NCBI RefSeq assembly: GCF_010389155.1
Contig: NC_057769.1
Span: forward strand, 23,684,735-23,748,734
Origin: Erigeron canadensis
Taxonomy: Eukaryota; Streptophyta; Magnoliopsida; Asterales; Asteraceae
DNA: 64,000 nucleotides
Reading direction: 5' to 3'
Shown: positions 24,166 through 35,127 of the stretch, piece by piece
How positions within the stretch are numbered: position 1 is the first letter of the stretch
Layout of the letters: each line of letters opens with the position of its first letter
Notes under the pieces: model-generated
Databases searched by the model: none
The model's input: only the letters and a program-made list of their open reading frames with translations
What the model was told of the DNA's origin: nothing
Position numbers and translations under genes: made by a program

Positions 24166-24879
24166 ACTGGAGAGGCCCTTCAGTTGAGGATGGTCCAGGT
24201 GATCCTTGATTGGTTGGAGATTGAACGCCTTGATGTACTCGAAGACTAGTCATTGATCAAATGGATCACATTTTTAGGGTGAAAAAGACTCAAAATATTT
24301 TTCAAAAAAAAAAAAAATTGTTTTTATTGAAAAATGCAACTGAAAGTCATCAGTTGAAACTGGCATCTGAAAAATCTCTCCAGTTTGCTAGTTTTGTCTT
24401 GTCTCAAAATGGTGGTCAGCCAGATTTCATAACGTTATGTTTTACTTGGTGGATACTTGTGACAGGTGATGTTACTCGAGTGCTAACCTTGCACTCACAA
24501 ACGTCACCTGACATGTCTTACGTGTCAAGACTTTTTGGTGAAATGTACTGCACTTTTTATGGGTATTGATGAAGTTAGTGGGTGAGTGAGGATACCAGCC
24601 GTCGTAGCATTAAATGCTTGATGGGAGGTATTAAATATTTTTGAACTCTCAAAATTTCGGAAAATCACTTTTTACAAATTATTTCAAACTTTTGGGGACT
24701 AAAAATATCTTTTCGTATATATCTTGGCAATATTTTACTACCTATATATACCCCTACAAAATATCCGTCTCATTTACTTCACTCAAAATTCCTTTCATTT
24801 ACTCTTCCAATCATTCACAATTTGAGATCCCTTTCTCTCTTTCTTCTTTAAGTCCAAAACCCTAAATCAAATTTCACAA
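24166..24879 (+). promoter_or_regulatory. B1 pol-ORF3 spacer resembling a plant gene promoter
   Basis: The 714-bp spacer has an ACGT-core cluster (ACGTCAC at about 24501 and ACGTGTC at 24520-24526), a TATA box (TATATATA, 24743-24750), a CT-rich leader, a telo-box-like AAACCCTAA and the start context ACAAATGGCT. TATA to ATG is 130 bp. In B1 the G-box seen in B2 and B3 is altered (CAGGTG). It suggests separate transcription of the downstream ORF. Confidence 0.55.
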
Positions 24880-27355
24880 ATGGCTCCTAAATCATCTTCT
24901 TTTTCATCTCGTTCACGTGATGTGAATCTACTCACTGCTGAGTACAATCCATCACAAAATGTTATTCGTGCCACTGGTGCTCCCATTAGTTCAAAACTAA
25001 TAAAATTAAATCCAAATAATCCAATGGCATCTCTTCAAGGGCACCAGGCCGCTGACTCTCTTATAGGGAGAATCCAATCCTTTCTCCGGATTTCTCCCCT
25101 CAGCGATGCCTTCTCTTTGAACCCAAACAAGTTGTTTCACGACTACTTGTGCGAGTTTTGGTACTCTGCTTCTCTTTCTGTGGACTGCTCATCCATCTCC
25201 TTTTCTTTAAAGGATGGGTCAGTCCAGTGTACCATCACCACTGAAACGTTGAGGGAAGCCCTTAACCTCAACTACTGGAGACAAAATGAAAATCCAGTGG
25301 TGATCTCCTCCAATATAAATTTCCGCCAGGTCTTCCTTGACATGGGATATAAGGAGATGGTGGAGGGGGATGTTTTGAAGACCAAGGGGTCCATTACAAT
25401 GAGAGGGCTTTCACCATCCTGGAAGTTCTTTATGGTCCACTTGGTGGAAAGTTTGGGAGGGAGTTCTGGTGGATTGGACCAGATGAACTCCTTCCAGGCA
25501 GAGATGGCTTACTGCCTTTGGAATGGACTGAGGGTGGATTTTGCTGGTATCTTGTTCAGGAGTCTGGTGTTTAAGCTGAAGGGCAACAGGGGTCCTTGTA
25601 TCCCTTTTTCAAGATTCTTGTCCCTTTGTTTCATTCAAGTTCTGGGCAGAGAAGAGTACAACAATACACAATCCTTGTTCTCTGTGCCAGAACTGTTAAG
25701 GAATCTGGACAACCTGGTGTCCACTTCTGATGAAGTCCAGATTTCCCCGAGAATGATCTTTGCATTCTCTAAAACTGATGCACCACCATCTGGTGAGTCA
25801 GAAAGACAACTGAGCGGGCCTCAAAATAATGAGGGACCCACCGGTTCGTCTGCTGGTGCGGTAACTGTGGCAGAAGCGGGAGTCCAGGCGATTCCTGAAG
25901 CAAGGAGATCTTCCTAAAGCAGAAGGAGATCCAGATCTGGACTTGCTGCACCTGACCAGTCACAATCTGTGACTATGGTCTCTGAAGCCGCTGTCGATGA
26001 TACTGCAACTGAGGATAGAGCAGTTGTAGTTGAGGCACCAGTCACCTCTGTCCAGGGAGAAGATGCTTCGGCAACAGATCCCAGAACTGATGATACCATT
26101 GAGGCAACTCAAACTGGTCATCAGGAGTCTGAATAACTTGTTCAGCCACCCCCAACATTTATGGATCTTGGCATAAATGAGGGTGAGTTTCAGCTTGAGT
26201 CTTTGGACTCTTCTGAGACGGAATCTGACCAAGAGATGGCTGATGCAACTGTACTTGATTAGCTCCCTTCTCTCCTTGGTCAACCCCAAGAACCACATGT
26301 TTCAGTTTCCCCAACAAATGTACAAAGCTTAGATATACCTCCTATATTCGCCTCTCGCCAACTACTTTCTTCTATGGGTGTGCCTAGAAATAGACACATC
26401 CTAACACCACCGTCGCCGTCGTTCACACCTGAGCATTCTCAGCATGAACGACAATTTGAATCTCTTCCCTTCATTTCTACAACCCCTCCTCTTCTATCAA
26501 CTGATGCTACTGCAACTGGAGAACCAAATATTGTCATACCTCGTCCAGTTGCACCTATAGCTTTTTCGGCTGCTCCAGTGACACCTTCCCCTTAGTCACT
26601 GGAAAGCCAATTTGTGTCTTTTCAAGCCGATCTCTCGAACCTTCTCGCGAGGGTGGAAGAGATTCAAAAGACACTGGACAGAAACACCAAGTCCCTCTCC
26701 AGGTACCACAAAGACCATTTGTAAAATATTAAAGTGGTTGACCTGGGGATCAACAAGTTCTTTGCCAATGAGGACTTGGTGTTTGGTGTTAAGGAAGTCC
26801 CTGCAACTGGGCTCTCTCCAGATGATCTCTCAATACTCAAACAAATTTTAAAGAGTCAAGAGCAGACAAGTAGAAATGTTATGACTCAGTTTCAGGAGAT
26901 CAATCATCTGTGGAGGACAGTTCGCATGATTTGCGGAGTCTTCAAAGAGTGCAAGACAATGCAATCATGGCAGCCTCTAGATCGCTTGCCCTCTAGTCAT
27001 GCAGATTTTGAAGCCATCAGACAAGGACTAGATGCTGCCAAGGGGGAAAGGTCTGTACATGCCCCTCGCACTCTTGAGGAGACTTTAGGAAAAGGGAAGG
27101 AGTTAGTGGTGGCTACCAGTACTGAGGCTGGTGAGCAGGAGATTGAGGTGTTTGATGATGTGGTGAAGGGGAGTGTTGATAAGGGAAAGGCCATTGCTGA
27201 TGAATCTATGGAACCGGCCACCGATGCACCCATGTTGGAAACTGGCAATGTTGATTTGTTGCCTCCAGTTACTGAAAGCGAGAGTCAGAAGTTAGCAAGA
27301 GTGGGATACCTGGTCAAGGAAAGGAAGAAACAAATGAAGGTAAATCAATTTGAGT
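24880..27355 (+). pseudogene. B1 third ORF (ORF3), broken
   Basis: It starts at ATG 24880. Residues about 50-265 form a conserved globular-looking region (FLRISPLSDAF, FWYSASLS, TLREALNLNYW, LSPSWKFFMVHLVESLGG, FSRFLSLCFIQVLG). It reads like the extra downstream ORF of Asteraceae Copia elements, by recall only. A Ser/Pro/Thr-rich acidic segment and a basic SR patch follow. Stops at about 25915, 26134, 26262, 26593 and 26722 and a ~0.46-kb deletion remove most of the coiled-coil part. The C-terminal part is cut off where it meets the 3' LTR near 27356. There is no signal peptide or membrane segment, so an envelope role is not supported. Confidence 0.75.
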
Positions 27356-27862
27356 CAGAAGTTGAGATTCCCATGCTCAATCTTCGACTATAAATAGAGG
27401 TTCTTGCACAAGCATTTTCAACAACTTTTGCAAATACATATATTCTGTAATTTTGGTGAACTTGTACAATATTCTCTCAATCGCAAAAAGGAACATTTCA
27501 CAACTCTAAGTGTTTCGATTGTTTAGGAGAATTTCCAAGTTTAGATCAATTGTAATTCATGGGTTGTTAGGATATTTACATTCATGTATTATCTTGGTTC
27601 CGCAACAACCTTGTATTTTATTTAATCAATCAATAAATAAAATACACTTGAAAATTACATATTGTCTCACCAGTTTATATACTTGTCATTTATATTATTG
27701 CATTGTATTAATTCTGTCACCTTAATACATTAATTCCAGTTAACCTGGTACACGATCAATCTAAACTGGTCATATCTAGATTAATTGATCGTGTTGCAAA
27801 GTTCACTCACCATCGACATAGAGGTGTCTTCAGCACCCATCTAGTAATAGTTGGGACTTATA
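27356..27862 (+). repeat. B1 3' LTR, 5' half missing
   Basis: It begins at the promoter inverted repeat (GAAGTTGAG) and runs through TATA, the 45-nt hairpin and the LTR end, which is TTATA rather than TTACA. B3 has the same TTATA end; B2 has TTACA. It is followed by TGGAT. Confidence 0.9.
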
Positions 27863-27886
27863 TGGATCGATATCAGAATGATTTTT

Positions 27887-27898
27887 GCTCTGATACCA
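27887..27898 (-). other. A1 primer binding site
   Basis: On the minus strand TGGTATCAGAGC lies 2 nt inside the 5' LTR. It matches the usual complement of the plant initiator-Met tRNA 3' end. Confidence 0.9.
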
Positions 27899-27900
27899 CA

Positions 27901-28213
27901 TGTGATAACACGATTTCTCGCCTGAATTTGAGCTTAACAATGGTGGATTTGTCTAGTGTGTGTGTTCTTGGTGTAAGTGTGTGAGTTGAGAGAGAAAGTG
28001 TGTGTGTTGAAAGTCAGATTTGATTTAATGTGTAAAATGGAATGGGAAAAATTTGTGATTATATAAGGTATGAGGGTATTTATACCTAAATACACAAATA
28101 TGCTAATTATCACAATTAGTCTCTCAACCTTAGTAATCATACACCTATGACCTAACTACAAGTAAGTCCTCTAATTTAAATTACAATTTATCACTATTTT
28201 TGAATTTCTAACA
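27901..28213 (-). repeat. 5' LTR of A1
   Basis: This 313-bp LTR, TGTTAGAAATTC...GTTATCACA on the minus strand, is nearly identical to 1298-1620 and is followed by CTTTT. Its part from 28072 rightward is duplicated at 39426. Confidence 0.92.
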
Positions 28214-28218
28214 CTTTT

Positions 28219-28371
28219 ATATTCACTTTTTTCTTAATTAACTTTTATATAGTTTAGGGGGAGAATTTTTTTTTTTTATGATGAAAACGATGGAATGGAT
28301 AGCTTTTATTTCAAAAATGGGTCCCACTACGGTTTTTGCAGCGACCCGCGCTGCAATAACTACATTAAAGG
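28219..28371. other. Host flank between A1 and B2
   Basis: AT-rich, with a T-run, and CACTACGG directly before a degenerate TTTTTGCAGCGA hairpin (about 28333-28355). It ends in AAAGG, the B2 target site. A second copy is at 39567-39724. Confidence 0.7.
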
Positions 28372-28831
28372 TGTTAGGTCCAGTTTAAGCTAAACTGGAG
28401 CTCTCCAGTGACATCTGGAGAGCATGAGGAATTGTCCGAAATATTAGAAGTCCAGTTGCATTGTACAGGTTTAGCAACTGATGACTTCCTCCAGTTGAGA
28501 TCAGCAGACTAGAATCTGAAGACCTTCCAGTTGAAGTCAAAGACAACAAATGGAAGATAGAGATTGGCAATGGCAGCGAAGCCCAGTTGACAATCTACCA
28601 GATTAATCAACTGGAGAATCCTCCAGTGTAAATGCTCTTACAAAGCTTCACACTGATTACGAGGAGGACCTTTTTACTCTACATCCTTTTAACCGGACAA
28701 TGATATTGTCTTTGGATAAAGGTGCAAAGATGTAGAGTGGTTGAATAAAGTAACCTTTTGTCTTACTTTATTTAGCACACACAAAGGATTATTTAAACAA
28801 TACTTTTGTGTGCTGTCAACCATATTTGTAC

Positions 28832-28873
28832 GTCGAAGTTGAGATCCCCATGCTCAATCTTCGACTATAAATA
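28832..28873 (+). promoter_or_regulatory. B2 LTR promoter hairpin and TATA box
   Basis: GTCGAAGTTGAG and CTCAATCTTCGAC arms surround a short loop, directly followed by TATAAATA at 28866-28873. Confidence 0.7.
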
Positions 28874-29232
28874 AAGGTCCTTGCAAGAAGAGCACAACAA
28901 CTTTGCAAATACATATATTCTGCAATATTGGTGAACTTGTGCAATATTCTCTCAATCGCAAAAAGGAACATTTCACAACTCTAAGTGTTTCGATTGTTTA
29001 GGAGAATTTCCAAGTTTAGATCAATTGTAATTCATGGGTTGTTAGGATATTTACATTCATGTATTATCTTGGTTCCGCAACAACCTTGTATTTTATTTAA
29101 TCAATCAATAAATAAAATACACTTGAAAATTACATATTGTCTCACCAGTTTACATACTTGTCACTTATTTTATTGCAGTGTGTTAATTTACATATTTTGT
29201 CACCTTTATACATTAACTCCAGTTAACCTGGT

Positions 29233-29277
29233 ACACGATCAATCTAAACTGGTCACATCCAGATTAATTGATCGTGT
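29233..29277 (+). promoter_or_regulatory. 45-nt hairpin near the end of the B LTR
   Basis: The outer arms ACACGATCAAT (29233-29243) and ATTGATCGTGT (29267-29277) are perfectly complementary, and an inner stem (TAAACTGG with CCAGATTA) adds about seven pairs. It sits about 70 nt before the primer site and is conserved in B1 and B3, so it would lie in the RNA leader. Confidence 0.65.
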
Positions 29278-29347
29278 TGCAAAGTTCTCTCACCATTGAC
29301 ATAGAGGTGTCTTCAGCACCCATCTAGTAATAGTTGGGACTTACAAG

Positions 29348-29359
29348 TGGTATCAGAGC
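29348..29359 (+). other. B2 primer binding site
   Basis: TGGTATCAGAGC, 2 nt after the LTR, as for initiator-Met tRNA priming. Confidence 0.92.
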
Positions 29360-29403
29360 AGGCAGGTTGAATTGTCTCAATTCTATAACCTAGGTCTGCT
29401 TCG

Positions 29404-31809
29404 ATGGCTGCTGAAGGTGAGAATGGTTCTGGTCCTAATGAATCTAATCCTAATATTGCTACTCCTTTAAATACTAACCCTCCTCCTCCTCCTCCAACTC
29501 CTGGAGCTAACCACGTTCATGTACATTACTCCAACTCTCCTGTTCCCAAATTCGATGGGAATGGTGAGACATTTGGTACATGGAAGGCTAGAATGCTCTT
29601 GCATTTTGGTGGGATAGAGAGGTATATGTTGAAAATCCTTAAGGATGGACCATATATACCCATGTCCAGTGGTGTTAGCCCTCTTCTCGATCCTACTGGG
29701 AGAAGAGGCACCAGGGAAAAATCTGAGGAACATTGGTCAGATGAGGATCGCAGATTGGTTGATCTTGATACCAAACTGAAAAACATGATTCTTTCTGCTA
29801 TACCTGAGGAACTAATTCCTACCCTTGTGCTATTTTCTATTGCAAAATCTATGTGGGATGAATTAATTCTCCAGTTTGAAGGAGGAAATGACACCATTGT
29901 CACTAGAAAGGTTGCTCTCAACAAGAAGTATGAATCCTTCTTTGCTCTTCCCAATGAAAGTTTGACTGGTACTTATACCAGATTTCCTGGCCTAATTAAT
30001 CAACTTAGAGGCTTGGGAGTGGAGAAGGATAAGGATATTCTTCTTGAAAAATTCTGTGATGTTTTGCCATCCAAATGGGCACACATGGTTCTTGTCTTAA
30101 GACAAGGAAAGACCTTGCATAGCCATACTCTTGCCTCCCTTTATGGAGCCTTCAGATTCACTGAAGATAATGATGCTACAAGATTACTGGCTGAGCAAGA
30201 TGCTTTAAACCATGCTCAGAGTTCCAAGGCTGCCAACTTTTCTGGGCAACCTTGTGCTGCTTTAATGTCTACTGAGAATGTCCAGTCACATTCTATGAAG
30301 GAAATGTTAAACAACCTTTTGAACTCTGGCCTAACCACTAATCTCAGTGATGGTTGTGAGGAAACTGACGATGATGATCTGGTAGCCATGATTGCTAAAA
30401 ACTTTAATAGGTTTAAGCATAAATCTAATCGATTTAATGGGTCCAATAATGCTTCCAATTCAATCTCTATGGATAAGGCTAATCTTACCTGCTATAAATG
30501 TGGTAAGAAAGGCCATTTCATGAAGGAATGCAGATCTAGTCAGATGAACAACCAAACTGGTCCTATTGTCCCAAACTTTGTTAAAACTGATGATTATAAG
30601 GCCAAATACAAGAAACTTAAGGCCCAGATTGCTCTCATGTCTCTTGAACAAAATAATGAGAAAGAAAAGAACAAGTGCATGATGGCTCAAACTGAAGGGA
30701 AATGGGAACTCTCTGATGATTCATCTGATGATGAAGAAGAGATTAGAGATGTGTGTTTCATGGCATTGGAGAGTCAACAACCAGTGGTGAAAGATGATGT
30801 TGTGTCAGGAAGATGGGTTGACATCATTTTAAAGAAGGTAAAGGACTATGATGTCGAAATTGATTTAGAATTGAAACTGGATATTGCTGAATCATTAAAT
30901 GATGACTTGTTATTTGTTGAAACCATAAGAACTGACTGTGAAAGATACTTAGAAACAGTTTTGGTTGAATTTAACAACATGAAAAGTCAAATAAATGATT
31001 TGCAAAGTGTCCAGTTGGCTCTTAAAGAGTCAGATTTGAAAAACGAGGCATTGGAAAGAGATAACCAAAAACTGAAATTTGATCTTGAAAAGGAACATAT
31101 GGTTATCAATTCTTGGGTACAAGCATCTGGTAAAAATTATGACGCTTTTTCTAAAACCATTGATGCTCAAAAAACTGCCAGGAAATCTGGTGATCTTCAG
31201 ATGGCAGCTGTTTTACCCACAATTCACCAATTGCCAGAATCTGTTAGAGTTGAAACACCTTATGATTCCTCTGGCACTGTCAAATCTGAATCCACTAAGA
31301 CCAACCCTGTTGAGATTAAAACTGGAGCAAAGAAGGCTAAAGCTCCAGTTAAAAAGGAATCTGGTGACAATCCTTTATCTCATAAGTCTAATGAGTCCTC
31401 AACTCTAAAGACTAAAACCCCTGCTGAGCCCAAGTCCATAGGCCAGCAGCCTGATGAAAAAAACATTATGTTAAAAATGGAGAATCAACTCTAAAATTTG
31501 TCAAGGCAGGTACAAAGTTGTACTGCCAGAATTAAAAATTTGGAAGGAGGTGCATCCTCCTCAGTTGAAAAACAAAATGTCAAAACCCCTCCTCAAAAAC
31601 AAAAATTAAAACAATCAACTCAGAAAGGAGCATATATCGAAAAGAAAAAGGAGGTCAATGTTCCACTAAAACCAATTGTTTTTACTCTAGAAACTAGAGA
31701 GAACCCTCCAGTTTCTTCATCCAGTTCAACACCCAGTCAAACATCTGGGACTTCTCAGAAGAAGTCCAGTGGACCCATCAAGAAAAGATGGGTTCACAAC
31801 AATAACTGA
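29404..31809 (+). pseudogene. gag: B2 gag with CCHC and coiled-coil tail
   Basis: ATG 29404 (MAAEGENGSG) begins an ~800-codon frame ending WVHNNN-TGA at 31807-31809. An Asn/Pro-rich start is followed by a capsid-like domain with YxxFFALPNESLTGTY and KFCDVLPSKWAHMV. The zinc knuckle CYKCGKKGHFMKEC is at residues about 363-376. KWELSDDSSDDEEE and VCFMA come next, then a long Lys/Glu heptad-rich tail (residues about 480-700) and a Lys/Pro/Ser-rich end. One TAA at 31492-31494 replaces an expected CAA. Gag would build the particle and package RNA. The tail from 30838 onward may be removed by splicing to reach pol. Confidence 0.88.
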
Positions 31810-31829
31810 TCACTTACTTGGGTGTGCAG
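30838..31829 (+). other. B2 putative intron linking gag to pol
   Basis: Donor-like AAG|GTAAAG (GT at 30838-30839; B3 has the stronger AAG|GTAAGG). A branch-point-like CTGAT lies at 31806-31810, and the acceptor-like TGTGCAG|GG ends at 31829, 20 nt after the branch A. Both edges are phase 0. The length is 992 nt, so removal changes frame by exactly the amount that separates gag from pol and would join KK to GDRKKNIW. Splicing is inferred only. Confidence 0.5.
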
Positions 31830-34800
31830 GGCGATCGAAAGAAGAATATCTGGTATCTGGACAGCACAGCTGGCCGGACTATGACCTGATGTAAGCCCCT
31901 GCTGGAAGAGTTCACTGTCTGCGATGGACCAGCGGTGACATTTGGTAATGATGGAAGTGGGAAAACTGAAGGATATGGTGTTGTTGACAATGGGCAGATT
32001 CAGTTCACTAAGGTTGCATTTGTCAATGGTTTGAAATATAACCTGATAAGTGTCAGTCAACTTTGTGATGATGGATATAGGGTACTGTTTGACATTGCTC
32101 AAGGCACTGTTTTTAACAAGGATTGGAAGGTAGTCATGATTGCACCAAGAAAAGGGAATGTGTACATCATGAACATGGAGCCTGCTCCAAAAGAGCATTG
32201 TTTCTATGTCAAGGCTGATGAGGACACCAATTGGCTGTGGCATAAACGGTTATCCCATCTTAACTTCAAAAATATTAACAAGTTGTCAAGAAAGCAACTG
32301 GTTGATGGGATACCTTTGTTTTCCTTTAAAAGGAGAAGCCATGTCCAGGGTGTGAAATGGGCAAAAAGAAAAGAGCCAGTTTCAAGACCAGGCAGAATTT
32401 CAGTATCACTGAACCTCTTCACATGCTTCATATGGATCTTTTTGGTCCAGTGAATGTTCAAACTAAAGCTGGTAAGAGATACACTTTAGTTGTGGTCGAT
32501 GAATACACCAGATTTTGTTGGGTGATATTTATCAGATCAAAGAGTGATGCACCTGGAGAAATTATCTCTCTCATCAAGCGAATTGAGCTCAAGTATACCA
32601 AGAAAGTGTGTCAGTTGCGAAGTGATAACGGTACAGAATTCATGAATAAAGAATTGGAAATATTATGCACTGACATTGGCATTTCTCAAAACTTTTCGTC
32701 AGCTCGTTCTCCATAACAAAATGGTGTGGTTGAAAGGAAGAATCGCACATTGATTGAAGCTGCCAGAAGTATGTTATCTGAATCTGGACTTCCCACCTGT
32801 TTTTGGGCTGAAGCTGTGGCAACTGCATGTCACAGCCAAAACCGGTCAGTTTATGTCAAGAGACACAGGAAGACTGCCTATGAAGTCCTCAGGAATCGTA
32901 AACCAAATATTGGATATTTCCATGTATTTGGTTGTCCAGTTTACATTTTAAATGATTCCAGTCAGTTGGGAAAATTTGATGCAAAAGCTGACGAAGGTGT
33001 CTTTGTGGGGTATTCAGATATTAGAAAAGCATACAGAGTTTATAATTATAGACTCCAAAAGGTACATGAGACAATTCATGTCACATTCGATGAATCAAAT
33101 GAAGCAATCAACAAAAGATCAACCCTTGATTTATCTTCAGTTGTCCCAATTGATTTTGGTGTATCTGATAAGGTTCATCAATCAGATAGTACACCAGAAA
33201 ATGTTTCTAGACATCAAGTCTTAGAACCAGTTAAGGAAAAGAAGAACTTCAGTGACTCCTCATTTTATCCTTCTATCAGTTTTACACTACCTGAAAAACT
33301 GGTAATTGGATCTGATGTACGCGCCACAACAACATCAGAACCAGTTCAAGCTTCTCCAGTTCTTCAAGATATACCTTTGTTTGAAGATAATCATGTTAAC
33401 TCTTCAGTTGACACTGATGACGAAGTTGAAGTAGTTTGGACTGATCCTCCTCCAGTTGCTGCATCTGCTGGAGATCATCAGGTGTCTTGCACTGATGTTG
33501 TAATTTACCAACCTTGTCAATACACTAAATGGACTGCTGCTCATCCCATTGAGCAGATTATTGGCAATCCAGATAGTGGGGTTCAGACTAGAAGAGCCAC
33601 AAGTGATCAATGCTTGAACGTCACCTTCTTATCACTGATTGAACCGAAGAAGATTGACGAGGCTATGGCAGATCCAAGCTGGGTTGAAGCTATGCAAGAA
33701 GAACTCAACCAGTTCGAAAGGAACAACGTTTGGAACGAGGTGGGTCTACCGGAACAAGATGGATGAAGATGGCAATGTTATCAGGAACAAAGCTAGATTG
33801 GTTGCCAAGGGTTATTGTCAAGCAGAAGGTGTTGATTTCGATGAAACTTTTGCTCCAGTTGCAAGACTTCAAGCTATCAGAATTTTCTTGGCTTATGCTG
33901 CTCACTTGCAATTCAAGGTCTTCCAGATGGATGTAAAAAGTGCGTTTCTAAATGGCACATTGGAAGAAGAAGTGTATGTTACGCAGACTCCAGGCTTCAT
34001 AAATGAAAAGCATCCACATTGGGTATATAGACTGAACAAAGCTTTGTATGGTCTTCGACAAGCCCCTAGAGCCTGGTATGATACTCTAACTAAACATCTT
34101 CTCAAAAATGGTTTTCAAAGAGGTGCAATAGATAATACCTTGTTCATCTTGAAAGAAAAAGGTAATATCTTGCTGGTACAAATTTATGTTGATGATATTA
34201 TATTTGGGTCAACTGATGATGGAATGTGTAAAAGGTTTTCGAAAATTATGTCTCAAGAATATGAGATGAGTTTAATGGGTGAATTAACATTTTTCTTAGG
34301 TTTACAAATTAAACAAACCATGGATGGTATTTTTATTAACCAAGAAAAATATGTCAGAGATTTGTTAAGAAAATACAAATATGATTCTGTCCCATCAAAA
34401 ACCACACCTATTTCAGCTCCATTAAATTTGGACTCTGACCCAAATGGCAAACCAGTGGACCAAAAAGAATATCGTGGAATGGTTGGTTCACTGATGTATT
34501 TAACCGCCAGTCGACCAGATATAATGTTTGCAACATGTTTATGTGCCAGATTTCAGGCAAATCCAAAAGAATCACACTTGCATGCTGTTAAACGCATCTT
34601 CAGGTACCTGAAAGGGTGCCCTAGCCTTGGTCTTTGGTATCCCAAAGGCTCAGGTTAGATCTAATGGGTTATTCAGATTCAGATCATGCAGGTTGTAAGA
34701 TTGATAGAAAATCCACAACTGGTGGATGTCACTTCCTAGGGGAAAACTGGTGAGTTGGACCAGTAAGAAGCAGACTTCAGTCTCAATGTCTACTGCTGAG

Positions 34801-35127
34801 GCAGAATACATTTCTGCGGCCAGTTGCTGTGCCCAGATTCTCTGGATCAAAAACCAGTTACTTGATTATGGTATGAAATTCACAAGAACCCCAATCTTTT
34901 GTGACAACACCAGTGCAATTGCTATATCTCACAACCCAGTGATGCACTCAAAGACAAAGCATATTGATATCAGGTATCACTTCATTCGTGATCATGTTAT
35001 GAAAGGAGATATTGAAATACATTTCATCCCCACTGATAAACAGTTAGCTGATGTTTTTACAAAACCTCTTGATGAGAAAACTTTTAAACATCTCATCAGT
35101 GAACTGGGTATGTTAAATCCTTATTAA
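31830..35127 (+). pseudogene. pol: B2 pol (broken)
   Basis: In the -1 frame relative to gag. The protease region reads LDSTAGRTM, with Thr where Gly is usual. Then come pre-integrase (KRLSHLNFKN), integrase ([23 protein letters not shown]), RT with YVDD at 34185-34196, RNase H, and the end GMLNPY at 35127. Breaks: TGA near 31885, frameshift near 32330, TAA at 32714-32716 in place of GAA, a ~42-bp deletion near 33735 bounded by TTGG, and 1-nt deletions near 34655 and 34740. No gene product is expected. The family and order are clear from these motifs. Confidence 0.9.

Larger units (their letters stand above)
19896..27862 (+). mobile_element. Ty1/copia element B1, internally deleted, inside A1
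   Basis: The target duplication TGGAT is at 19891-19895 and 27863-27867. The element keeps most of the 5' LTR, then jumps directly into the end of gag, keeps pol and the third ORF, and ends with the second half of a 3' LTR. At least three internal deletions are visible by comparison with B2 and B3: LTR to gag end (about 2.5 kb, junction CAGT at 20701-20704), part of the third ORF (about 0.46 kb, junction near 26790), and third ORF to mid-LTR (junction GAAG near 27356). B1 shares diagnostic variants with B3 but not B2. It cannot transpose by itself: primer site, most of gag and polypurine tract are gone. Confidence 0.9.
1298..28213 (-). mobile_element. Ty1/copia element A1, split by three later insertions
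   Basis: Element ends are TG...CA. The 3' LTR is 1298-1620 with a G-rich polypurine tract beside it, and the 5' LTR is 27901-28213 with a TGGTATCAGAGC primer site beside it. The 5-bp target duplication CTTTT is at 1293-1297 and 28214-28218, which ties together two LTRs 27 kb apart. Gag-pol lies at 7531-14801 on the minus strand. Removing D1, D2, B1 and their target duplications leaves about 11.8 kb, large for a Copia element with LTRs of only about 0.32 kb. Domain order is gag, CCHC, long coiled-coil extension, protease, integrase, reverse transcriptase, RNase H. It is inactive: frameshifts and stops interrupt gag and pol. The family name is not recognised. Confidence 0.9.
28372..29345 (+). 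repeat. B2 5' LTR (974 bp)
   Basis: TGTTAGGTCC...GGACTTACA. About ten differences from the right LTR over its length by eye. It contains the promoter inverted repeat with TATA and a 45-nt hairpin near the 3' end, and it is followed after 2 nt by the primer site. Confidence 0.93.

Noticed and set aside
24880..25917. ORF3 as a retroviral-type envelope gene
   Set aside because: No signal peptide, membrane anchor or cleavage-type segment is visible; the protein looks soluble with a coiled coil.
27887..27898. Possible tRNA gene fragment
   Set aside because: Only the 12-nt primer-site complement is present; there is no cloverleaf. The same holds for 29348-29359 and 52532-52543.
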